From positions 1-64,000 of the forward strand of contig JBGSVE010000036.1 of assembly GCA_041753075.1 (NCBI GenBank): 64,000 nucleotides of DNA. Reading direction: 5' to 3'. Source of the DNA: UBA6163 sp041753075. GTDB taxonomy: Bacteria; Planctomycetota; Planctomycetia; Pirellulales; Pirellulaceae. The position numbers and the translations under genes were made by a program. Shown here in pieces: positions 56,784 through 64,000 of this stretch (position 1 is the first letter of the stretch; every line of letters begins with the position of its first letter). A model generated the notes under the pieces. That model did not search any database, was not told the origin of the DNA, and saw nothing but the letters and a program-made list of their open reading frames with translations.

Positions 56784-58690
56784 GCCGCGATCTCACGGGT
56801 TTTAAGGAAGAAATAGCTGACCACAAAAGCCAAAATCACATAGCCAAGCGTCGCCACCGCATGACGCATTAGCAACGAACCGAAAATATCAAACCCGCTG
56901 GCCGCATACTCCGCCGTTTCGACCATCTTGGGCAAATTCGGCAGCGAAGTCGCGATCGCGTCGAGCGTGTAGATCGCGATCGAGTCAACGGTCTTGATCA
57001 CGGTGTTCGCGACGCTGTCCACATCCAATTGCGTCGTCATCGCATCCTGGCGCAACAACCGCACCATCGATTCAACCGGTCCACCGCCCATCGATTCGCC
57101 GCGATCCATGTAATAGCGAATGTCATAAACTTGTTCAGCGGTGAATCCAAGCAACACGCAAACTCCGGTTGCAACCATCGCCACCGGGCCGGACAAGAAT
57201 GTGCTGAACATCACGCCGAACGCGATCACCATCACCATTTGCAGCCAGATCGACCCGTAAGATTTTGTCAGGTTCCAACCAAACGATGTTTCGGTCGGGC
57301 GCAGGTACACGTTGCTGACCGACGTGCCCAAGTATTGTTCGCCATCGAGGCATTTGATGATCACATCGAGCCGACCATCTTCGGTAACCAAGTCCTTAAA
57401 CAAATCCAACTGGCGCGTCTGCTCGCCATCGGTGCCTTGAATCGTCAGCGGCAACTTTCGCTCGGCAATCTCGTACTCTTGGACGATAAACGTCATCGGT
57501 GTGCTTTCGATCTGCTTGCGATCCGGATTTCGCATCGTGATCGAGCCGTTCAAGCCTGTAACAATGTCACCTTTGACCGACCGATAAGCCCGCAAACCCA
57601 TTTCCATCGGAATGCCATCGGCGTCGGGATAGCGCTCCGGAGTGACGTCTTTGAACGTGAAAATCGCCGATCCCAGCGAACCACCTTCCATATATCCATG
57701 TTCAAGCCGGCGTGCTCCTTGGGCGACGCCGACCAATCGCGACAAACCGGCGCTGCCGTACCCGCCGCTGGCTTTTTCGTTCCCAACGTCGATCCCGGCG
57801 TCTTGCAAATTGCCCGCGCGGTCGGTGAAAACCAACGATCCGTATGATGGCACGCGGGCTCGCAACGCTCCGGTCGGTTCACCGATGAAATACTTGCCAT
57901 CGACGGCGCGGACAACGTGCTGGTGGCCGCGAACCATGTCCGTTACGCCGAGCGCTTCGCCACCGGGCTGCGCCGGCGGATCAATCGTAAACGTGTGCTC
58001 GTGGAATTGGTCATAACTGGTTTTGCCTTCGTACCGTCCGCCGCTTAGATCTTTTATGTCAGCGACTTCGTGGTCGTGGCGCAGTCCACGCGTGACGAAA
58101 AAATAGCTGGCGATTCCCATTGGCACCAACATCAATGTGCCAACGCCAACAAAACCCAACATGCGTCCCAGCACAATCTCCGTGGCACGGACTGGTTTGG
58201 TCACAATCGTGTAGATCGTCTTGCTTTTGATGTCGGCGGGCAAGCTGAACGTGCTGATGAACAACGCCAACAACAGGATCAAGTAGTTTGTCGCCGTCAA
58301 AACAAAGCTGATATACAACCGCGCCGGATCGGAGCTGCGTGGATCGAGATACCATCCGGCGAACAACAATCCGATCACGAACATTCCAACAACCACCAAC
58401 ACCTTGCGGCGAATCGCTTCCTTGAACGCCAAACGCGCCAAAGCCCAAACGCGACGTGGCGAAGTTCCGGGGAAATCAAAGCGCACGAAGTCGCGTACGG
58501 CTCGTGCGACCGCGTAAAATCCTTCGCCCGGTCCATAACGAACCGCCGAGACGACGTAGCCGACCAGCAGCCCGATCAGCACGGCCAGGACAATCAACAC
58601 GACGCCTTGCAGCAGCGCACTTTCGAGGAACGCGCTGGGCCGTAGCAACCACTCGGTAAACGACCAAAAGTCTTCAGGTTGAAGCGTCAT
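56780..58690 (-). CDS. ABC-2 type transporter permease
   Basis: A 636-residue membrane protein: helices near residues 20-50, 95-112 and 125-150, then a large extracytoplasmic domain (about 210-460), then further helices at about 475-515 and the C-terminus (ATLGYVILAFVVSYFFL). This is the arrangement of ABC-2 permeases with a big outer loop. It has no ATPase motifs of its own; its start overlaps the ATPase gene stop by one base (TAATG), and its stop overlaps the next gene by ATGA. The three products are therefore made from one message in about equal amounts. The substrate is unknown. Confidence 0.9.
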   Translation of the reverse strand: MTLQPEDFWSFTEWLLRPSAFLESALLQGVVLIVLAVLIGLLVGYVVSAVRYGPGEGFYAVARAVRDFVRFDFPGTSPRRVWALARLAFKEAIRRKVLVVVGMFVIGLLFAGWYLDPRSSDPARLYISFVLTATNYLILLLALFISTFSLPADIKSKTIYTIVTKPVRATEIVLGRMLGFVGVGTLMLVPMGIASYFFVTRGLRHDHEVADIKDLSGGRYEGKTSYDQFHEHTFTIDPPAQPGGEALGVTDMVRGHQHVVRAVDGKYFIGEPTGALRARVPSYGSLVFTDRAGNLQDAGIDVGNEKASGGYGSAGLSRLVGVAQGARRLEHGYMEGGSLGSAIFTFKDVTPERYPDADGIPMEMGLRAYRSVKGDIVTGLNGSITMRNPDRKQIESTPMTFIVQEYEIAERKLPLTIQGTDGEQTRQLDLFKDLVTEDGRLDVIIKCLDGEQYLGTSVSNVYLRPTETSFGWNLTKSYGSIWLQMVMVIAFGVMFSTFLSGPVAMVATGVCVLLGFTAEQVYDIRYYMDRGESMGGGPVESMVRLLRQDAMTTQLDVDSVANTVIKTVDSIAIYTLDAIATSLPNLPKMVETAEYAASGFDIFGSLLMRHAVATLGYVILAFVVSYFFLKTREIAA

Positions 58691-59676
58691 TAACTTGCCG
58701 CTCCCGTTTGGTCACTGGCATCGGCATCCGACGAAACGCGACGAGCACCGGGGCGACGTTCGCTTTCGCGGACGATGTTCAAGAACAAATCTTCCATCGT
58801 CGCCGTCGGATTGTCGATCGACTCGACCGTGCCGCCGTGACGGCGAATTACATCCGCGATTTCTTGCTTGGCCGCGTCGGTCAAGCCGCGGGCGTGAACT
58901 TCGGTAACGTCTTGGACCTTGAGCAATTCAGCGACGCGGCCAAGTTCCTTCAATTCGCCTTGGTGCAAAATCGCCACCCTGTCGCAAACGTCTTGAACGT
59001 CGGCCAATTGGTGACTGCACAACAAAACCGTCTTGCCCTGGTCGCGCAGATTCAGAATCAAATCCTTCATCTCGCGAGTTCCGATTGGGTCCAATCCGGT
59101 TGTTGGTTCGTCGAGCAAAATCAGATCAGGATCGTTGATCAAGGCTTGGGCCAAGCCGACGCGGCGAGTCATCCCTTTGCTGTATTCGCGAAGTTGGCGA
59201 TGGCGTGCGTTTTGCAAACCGACCAATTTAACGAGGTGGTCAATGCGGCGTTTGCGTTCGGCACCGGACAGGTCAAACAGCCGACCATAGAAGTCGAGCG
59301 TTTCGTCGGTGGTCAGGAATTTGTAAAGATACGATTCTTCGGGCAGGTAACCGATCCGCTCGTTCTTGCTGGTTTCAGTCGCGTCCTGGTCGAACACGAG
59401 CACCCGTCCGCTGGTCGGAAACAACAACCCGAGGATCAGCTTGATCGTCGTTGACTTGCCGCTGCCGTTGGGCCCGAGCAATCCGAAGATTTCGCCTTTG
59501 CGGACTTCAATGTCGAGCGATTTAAGTGCGGAAACCTTCTTGCGACCCCAGAAATCGCGGTAAACCTTGCTCAGATTACGCGTCTCGATCACGACGTCTT
59601 GGGAAGTCGAAGCGGGGGATTTGGTGGGCGAAACAAGACCGTCCGCGACGGCGGGGGATTCAGTAGACACAGGCAC
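58690..59676 (-). CDS. ABC transporter ATP-binding protein
   Basis: A 328-residue ATPase with Walker A GPNGSGKSTT, Q-loop region, signature YSKGMTRRVGLAQAL, Walker B LILLDEPTTGLDP and the switch His in LLCSHQ. A C-terminal regulatory extension of about 70 residues ends in a charged tail. The first 25 residues are disordered. The frame starts with GTG 59676; no good ribosome site is visible, so the exact start is uncertain (another GTG is at 59670). It powers the permease encoded next. Confidence 0.95.
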   Translation of the reverse strand: MPVSTESPAVADGLVSPTKSPASTSQDVVIETRNLSKVYRDFWGRKKVSALKSLDIEVRKGEIFGLLGPNGSGKSTTIKLILGLLFPTSGRVLVFDQDATETSKNERIGYLPEESYLYKFLTTDETLDFYGRLFDLSGAERKRRIDHLVKLVGLQNARHRQLREYSKGMTRRVGLAQALINDPDLILLDEPTTGLDPIGTREMKDLILNLRDQGKTVLLCSHQLADVQDVCDRVAILHQGELKELGRVAELLKVQDVTEVHARGLTDAAKQEIADVIRRHGGTVESIDNPTATMEDLFLNIVRESERRPGARRVSSDADASDQTGAAS

Positions 59677-59867
59677 ACATCAACGGAGGAGTGAATTAGA
59701 ACTCGCAAATTACGTTCTGCCGACGATTTTGGTTCGCCGTCCGATGGTCTTCTGACCACATTCGTTACTATGGCAAATCACGCCCAAGGCGACCAGTGGC
59801 TGGGGCGTTGCGGTTTCGCCCGCGACGGTGCTTGCCAGTCGCCCCGGAAAACGCCAAAACTGGCCTC

Positions 59868-61238
59868 ATGGCAACCCAACTGGACAACGACGCCTACGCC
59901 GATGCCGTCGCCTATCTTTACCAACGCATCAACTACGAACGCACCGCGGACACCGCTCCGTATCCGTTTCGGTTGCGACGGATGCGGGCGTTGTTGGACC
60001 ACTTTGATCTGGCGGGCGTCGCCGGTCAATCAATTCCCGTCGTTCATATCGCAGGCACCAAGGGCAAAGGCAGCACCGCGACGATGGTCGCCGAAATGCT
60101 TTCTGCCGCCGGGCTGCGAACCGGGCTTTACACCTCGCCGCATCTGCTGCGATTGGAGGAACGGTTCACCGTCAACGGCCAATTGCCAACGGCTGATGAA
60201 GTCGTCGCGCTGGTGCAAATGCTACGCCCCGAGTGCGATCGGATGGCGGCCAGCGATTTGGGCGAGGTGACGTTTTTCGAGCTGACGACGGCGCTGGCGC
60301 TGCTGCATTTTCGCAAGTCTCGCTGCGACGCCGTGGTGCTCGAAGTCGGCCTGGGCGGACGCCTGGACAGCACCAACGTTTGCTTTCCGGCCGTGACGGC
60401 AATCACGTCGATCGGCCTGGATCACCAACACATTCTTGGCCATTCGCTGGCGGAAATCGCTTGGCAAAAGGCCGGAATTTTGAAGCCCGGCGTGCCGCTG
60501 GTCAGCGCCGTCGCCGATTCCGAACCGCGCAACGTGATCGCCGCTGTGGCCCGCGAAAAACACGTCCCGCTGTTTGCGATTGGCGATGCGTGGGATGTGA
60601 ATTTGTCCGAGCCGACGGGGGCTGCGGCAATTCACGATTCTTGGGAAATGAAGTTTGATTTTCAAAGCCGGCGTGATCCGCTGCGAATGCGAACCGGTTG
60701 GCAATTACCGCTCGACGGCGAGCACCAATGTCGCAATGCGGCCGTGGCCTGCGCGATCGTTGATCTGCTGGCTCCGCGCGTGGCGATCGAACTTGCTGTC
60801 CAACGGACGGCGCTGGCAAACATCTCGATTCCAACGCGGATCGAGCGGTTTCGCCTTGGCAATGACCGCGATCTGATTCTTGACGCATCGCACAATGTTG
60901 ATTCGATCGATGCACTTTGCCGCTGTGTTTCGCGGCGTGCGAAAAATCGTCCGGTGATGATCGTGTTTGGTACCAGCCGCGACAAGGATTTTCGCCCCAT
61001 GCTCGATCGGCTGGCCGAGGTGGCGGACCACCTTGTGTTGACCCGTTACCACGCCAATCCAAGATACCGCGAGCCGACGGAATTGCTGGCCGCAATGCCA
61101 ACCGGCGTGACTGCCGAGATCGATGAGCAACCGATTGATGCTGTGCAACGGGCAATCCGCCGCGTCACCGGGCCGCATTTGGTCGTCATTTGCGGTTCGT
61201 TTTTTTTGGCCGCCGAAATTCTCCCCACGTTGACGTAG
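59868..61238 (+). CDS. folC: Folylpolyglutamate/dihydrofolate synthase
   Basis: A 456-residue Mur-ligase family enzyme that adds glutamate to folates (and usually makes dihydrofolate from dihydropteroate) in the cytoplasm using ATP. The P-loop HIAGTKGKGST is at about residues 68-78, followed by YTSPHLLRLEERF (the family's SPH motif), GLGGRLDSTN, DHQHILGHSLAEIAWQKAGI and C-terminal DASHN. The start is ATG 59868; an in-frame ATG at 59796 would add 24 Arg/Pro-rich residues that do not look like the family's N-terminus. It is divergent from the ABC operon. Length and motifs are normal. Confidence 0.95.
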   Translation: MATQLDNDAYADAVAYLYQRINYERTADTAPYPFRLRRMRALLDHFDLAGVAGQSIPVVHIAGTKGKGSTATMVAEMLSAAGLRTGLYTSPHLLRLEERFTVNGQLPTADEVVALVQMLRPECDRMAASDLGEVTFFELTTALALLHFRKSRCDAVVLEVGLGGRLDSTNVCFPAVTAITSIGLDHQHILGHSLAEIAWQKAGILKPGVPLVSAVADSEPRNVIAAVAREKHVPLFAIGDAWDVNLSEPTGAAAIHDSWEMKFDFQSRRDPLRMRTGWQLPLDGEHQCRNAAVACAIVDLLAPRVAIELAVQRTALANISIPTRIERFRLGNDRDLILDASHNVDSIDALCRCVSRRAKNRPVMIVFGTSRDKDFRPMLDRLAEVADHLVLTRYHANPRYREPTELLAAMPTGVTAEIDEQPIDAVQRAIRRVTGPHLVVICGSFFLAAEILPTLT

Positions 61239-61302
61239 TGTTGGGCCGTTGGCCTGGCAGTTATCACAAGTTGAACTACGCCGAAGGCGTTAAAGCACTT
61301 AG

Positions 61303-61332
61303 CCGGTGGTCGAGCGAAGCGAACACCACCGG
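61303..61332. repeat. CCGGTGGT hairpin between convergent genes
   Basis: CCGGTGGT and ACCACCGG form an eight-base stem around a 14-base loop with CGAGCGAAGCG. It lies in the gap between the convergent folC (stop 61238) and E2 (stop 61340) genes, so it could serve both as a transcription end or mRNA protector. A smaller stem ACGCC-GAA-GGCGT is just upstream. CCGGTGG words are shared with the palindrome at 11393. Confidence 0.65.
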
Positions 61333-61339
61333 AAAACTT

Positions 61340-62800
61340 TCAAAGCGCCAGCAGCAGACGACTTGGGGCTTCGAGATAACTGATCACGTCGTTGAGGAAC
61401 CGGGCCGCCGTGCCACCGTCCACCAGCCGGTGGTCGTACGACAAGCTCAGCGGCATCATCAACCGAGCCTTGATCGAATCGTCAGGCATCACGACCGGCA
61501 ACTTGCGGCTGCGTCCCACCAACAAAATCGCCACCTCGGGAATGTTGACGATTGGCGTACTGTATTGGCCACCAATCGCACCGAGGTTGCTGATCGTGAA
61601 CGTGCCGCCGCGCAAGTCGCTGACCCCAAATTGGCCGCCGCGAACCTTGCCCGCCATCTCCGCCAACGCTCGCGTAATGTCCGGAATGCCCATGCGATCG
61701 ACGTTGCGCAAGACCGGTACGACCAATCCGTTTTCGGTATCAACGGCGATGCCGACGTTGACATATTCCTTATAGACAATTTGCTCGTTTTCCGTGTCCA
61801 ATGCCGCATTCAGGTCGGGATGATGCTTGAGCGCCGTGGCGATCGCTTTGATCAAAAACGGCATTGTCGTCAACTTCAAACCCTGGGCCGCATAATCGTC
61901 TTTACTCGATTGGCGAAGTCGTTCCAGATCGCTGATGTCCGCATCGTCAAAATTGGTCACACGCGGAACCGTCGACCAACTGGCGTGCATCTTGGCGGAG
62001 ATCGTCTTGCGAATCTTGGTCATCCGCTCGACGCGAATCGGACCGTAATCGTCGCTGGCCGTCGCCGTGCTGCTGGGTGGAGCGGCCGACGGTGCCGCCA
62101 ACGATGATGAAGCCGCCGACGGAGCGGACGAACGCACCGCTTGGCTGGCTTGGCGAACGACGGCAAGCACATCGTCGCGCGTGATTCGACCGCCCTCACC
62201 GCTGCCGCTGACCTTGCCAAGATCGACGCCAACTTCACGGGCCAACCGACGGACCGCCGGCCCCGCCGCAATCACTTCGGCGCTATCGGTAACGGACACC
62301 GGTGGGGCAACCGGAGCTTTGGCAACCGGAGCCGGTTTCGCGGGTGCTGGTTCTTTCGCCGGTGCGGGTGCTGAGGCAACCGCTGGCGCTGGTGACTTTG
62401 CGGCCGGTGCGGGCTCAACCGTTTTAGCGGCTTCGGCCGGTTTGGCGGCTTCGGCTGGCTTCGGCGGCTCGGCTGGTTTTGCAGCTTCGGTGCGCTTTGC
62501 AGGTTCGGCGGGTTCTGCAGATTCGGCGGGTTTTTCGGCCGACGGCGCAGTGCCACCGACCGCTTCGACTTCAATCAATGCACCGCCAATTGGCACCGAA
62601 TCACCGGTTTTGACCAGGATTTTTGTGACTTTTCCCGCAGCCGAAGCGGGCACGGGAACGGTTGCCTTGTCGGTTTCGACTTCGACAATATCTTGGCCGT
62701 CTTTAATGACATCGCCAACCTTCACAAAGATGTCAAGGATGTCCCCCGATTCGATCCCGTCACCAAGTTCAGGGAGCTTGATTTCGACTGCGTTGGCCAT
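61340..62800 (-). CDS. 2-oxoacid dehydrogenase E2 (dihydrolipoamide acyltransferase)
   Basis: A 486-residue E2 subunit that moves acyl groups from E1 to CoA through lipoyl-lysine, in a large cytoplasmic complex. Starting at ATG 62800, the lipoyl domain spans residues 1-75 with the target Lys in VETDKATV. An Ala/Pro/Lys-rich flexible linker follows (about 85-170), then the peripheral subunit-binding domain (PAVRRLAREVGVDLGKVSGS, about 180-220) and the catalytic domain with HRLVDGG near the C-terminus. The upstream in-frame ATG at 62851 adds 17 residues that do not fit the family. E1 and E3 genes are not in the window, so acetyl against branched-chain use cannot be told; pyruvate type is most likely from the single lipoyl domain and linker. 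Confidence 0.95.
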   Translation of the reverse strand: MANAVEIKLPELGDGIESGDILDIFVKVGDVIKDGQDIVEVETDKATVPVPASAAGKVTKILVKTGDSVPIGGALIEVEAVGGTAPSAEKPAESAEPAEPAKRTEAAKPAEPPKPAEAAKPAEAAKTVEPAPAAKSPAPAVASAPAPAKEPAPAKPAPVAKAPVAPPVSVTDSAEVIAAGPAVRRLAREVGVDLGKVSGSGEGGRITRDDVLAVVRQASQAVRSSAPSAASSSLAAPSAAPPSSTATASDDYGPIRVERMTKIRKTISAKMHASWSTVPRVTNFDDADISDLERLRQSSKDDYAAQGLKLTTMPFLIKAIATALKHHPDLNAALDTENEQIVYKEYVNVGIAVDTENGLVVPVLRNVDRMGIPDITRALAEMAGKVRGGQFGVSDLRGGTFTISNLGAIGGQYSTPIVNIPEVAILLVGRSRKLPVVMPDDSIKARLMMPLSLSYDHRLVDGGTAARFLNDVISYLEAPSRLLLAL

Positions 62801-63221
62801 GTGCAAATAAAGCTCAGAGTAATGTGGAATTTCGACAGCGCAGCATAACATGAAGCGGAGGCGAATGGGACTGGTCCGCGATCGATACCGCCGTCATCAC
62901 TGGCGCGCGAATTCAGATGAACCGTCGGTGGTTGTTACAACCGTCATGGGCTGTAACGGCAGCACAAAGAGTCCACCCAAATGAGCCATTTTTCCTTGGC
63001 GTTACAGATTACGTGGTTAACGCTTCTTGCAGAGTCGATGTAGACGGTGCATCGCGTTCTTCTTCGCTCGTCCGCACCTCTTACCACGCTCTTTGTTCGA
63101 GTGTGAGTTTAACCAAGGGGCGAGGCGTAAAAGAAACGATGAGAGCGGCCGCCCTGTGGGGGGTAGTGCCGGTTGCTACGTCCTGTCAATCCAACGCAAG
63201 AATAACCTCGGAGAATTTACT
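62801..63221. other. 421-base intergenic space before the YTV gene
   Basis: No gene is accepted here. Two small inverted repeats are present: GTTACA...TGTAAC (62934-62957) and GCGTTA...TAACGC (62999-63023), which might be regulator sites. Near the end, GGAG at 63210-63213 lies eight bases before the ATG of the YTV gene and is a good ribosome site. A promoter for this probably highly expressed gene should be here but no strong -35/-10 pair is visible. Confidence 0.5.
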
Positions 63222-64000
63222 ATGAAAAGGCTGTGGATCATTCCCGCCTTGGCGATCACGACGATCGCTTCGGGAACACAATCAGCTCGCGCCGCTTATT
63301 GCGGCGCGATCAGCTACCAAAACTGTGGTAGCTGTGGTGACGGTGCCGCTATGGAAGGTGCAGTGGTCGAAGGCGACATGGCCGCAGAAGGCTATGGCGT
63401 TTCGTCCGCACCATCCGCTGGTGGTTCCTACACTGTAATGCGAACCGTTCGTGAAACCGTATACGAGCAACAACAAGTTACTCGTTATCGTTCACGCAAC
63501 GAAACGTACTACGAAGACCAAGTGATCAACGAAACCGTCATGGTTCCTGAGACCACTTCGCGTGAAGTTCAATACACGGTGATGGTGCCAGTGTCTGAGC
63601 AAAAGAGCCGCACGATCAACTACACGGTCAATGTGCCCGTGTACGAGACGAAGACTCGCACGATCAACTACACCGTTCAAAAGCCAGTGTACGAAACGCA
63701 CTCGAAGACGATCAACTACACGGTGATGAAGCCTGTGTACGAGACCCACTCGAAGACGATCAACTACACGGTTCAAAAACCTGTTTACGAAACCAAGACC
63801 AAGACGATCAACTACACCGTCAACGTTCCGGTTTACGAGACCAAGACTCGCACGACCAACTACACGGTCATGAAGCCCGTGTACGAAACCAAGACCCGCA
63901 CGATCAACTACACCGTTTACAACAACGTTGTGGAAAATCATGTCCGCACGGAAAACTACACCGTCACCAAGCCAGTCCAAGAAACCCAGACGATTCAAGT
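63222..64000 (+). CDS. YTV-repeat cell-wall protein (5' part, runs off window)
   Basis: From ATG 63222, with GGAG eight bases upstream, 259 codons are visible with no stop. Residues 1-24 are a signal peptide ending SARA, followed by a short Cys-bearing stretch (CGAISYQNCGSC) and a Gly/Ser-rich part. The rest is built of a 16-residue repeat with the core NYTV, then PVYETKT or close variants. The YTV family is a planctomycete-specific secreted protein type thought to form part of the proteinaceous cell wall. The Tyr- and Thr-rich, strictly periodic sequence fits a structural fibre. It lies outside any operon seen here. Confidence 0.93.
   Translation, partial: MKRLWIIPALAITTIASGTQSARAAYCGAISYQNCGSCGDGAAMEGAVVEGDMAAEGYGVSSAPSAGGSYTVMRTVRETVYEQQQVTRYRSRNETYYEDQVINETVMVPETTSREVQYTVMVPVSEQKSRTINYTVNVPVYETKTRTINYTVQKPVYETHSKTINYTVMKPVYETHSKTINYTVQKPVYETKTKTINYTVNVPVYETKTRTTNYTVMKPVYETKTRTINYTVYNNVVENHVRTENYTVTKPVQETQTIQ
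63573..64000 (+). repeat. Exact 48-base tandem repeats encoding YTV units
   Basis: The TAC of the YTV core falls at 63573, 63621, 63669, 63717, 63765, 63813, 63861, 63909 and 63957: nine copies at exactly 48 bases. An earlier SYTV at 63429 is 144 bases before the first, that is three units in the same register, so the units between have decayed. Copies differ at third bases, which indicates selection on the protein. Confidence 0.9.

Noticed and set aside
59662..59680. A six-codon frame (MCACVY) overlapping the ABC ATPase start
   Set aside because: It arises by chance from the ATG at 59680 out of frame with the real gene; no ribosome site supports a leader peptide.
62917..63225. A 102-codon plus-strand frame ending in an ATGA overlap with the YTV gene
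   Set aside because: No ribosome site and no recognisable protein pattern; the overlap is likely chance because the YTV gene has its own good GGAG site.
63492..63998. A 168-codon minus-strand frame rich in VNRLGLGFV-like repeats
   Set aside because: It is the antisense reading of the YTV repeats; the plus strand has a signal peptide, ribosome site and known family.

Overview
The window looks like a Planctomycetota chromosome, probably a Pirellulales-like lineage. The evidence is the set of lineage hallmarks seen together: a secreted YTV-repeat protein, a planctomycete extracellular N-terminal signal on a giant surface protein, a PEP-CTERM sorting signal, ECF sigma factors paired with Ser/Thr kinases, a multihaem cytochrome with TPRs, and a conserved ABC/permease/membrane-protein operon. 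No rRNA, tRNA, CRISPR array, insertion sequence or phage gene was seen.

Layout. Positions 1-5572 hold the edge of a secreted-protein gene on the minus strand and a plus-strand run: a large secreted protein of unknown function, an exported peroxiredoxin, a small secreted protein, and an eight-haem cytochrome c with C-terminal TPRs. An O-antigen ligase-like membrane protein (5708-7000) overlaps tail to tail with a minus-strand block running back from 15603. That block holds a PhyH-type dioxygenase, a tail-anchored Ser/Thr kinase, an ECF sigma factor translationally coupled to a kinase with an anti-sigma-like zinc motif, an exported coiled-coil protein with PFG repeats, and a protein built of secretin N-type domains without a barrel.

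Half the window (16416-47642, minus) is one uninterrupted 10,408-codon gene for a secreted giant of roughly 1 MDa. In order it has an extracellular signal, about 39 beta-strand repeats, solenoid rungs, RTX calcium-binding repeats, a propeller-like segment, right-handed beta-helix cassettes with PA14 and malectin-like modules (one about 2.8 kb unit duplicated), Ig-like and cadherin-like domains, and a dockerin-like C-terminus. A small PEP-CTERM protein with a cohesin-like look lies directly downstream. Upstream and divergent are an ECF sigma factor and a membrane Ser/Thr kinase fused to an FGE/SUMF1-like domain. I infer, without proof, that this is a surface-display locus with its own regulators.

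The right end carries a hybrid histidine kinase interrupted by an in-frame TAA inside its ATPase domain, a coupled three-gene ABC transporter operon (minus), folC (plus), a 2-oxoacid dehydrogenase E2 gene (minus) and the start of a YTV-repeat cell-wall protein that runs off the window.

A family of short palindromes beginning GTAGAAC sits in at least six intergenic spaces. Their stems vary by paired substitutions, and two genes end on a TAG inside the element. A second, unrelated hairpin family is built on CCGGTGG cores.
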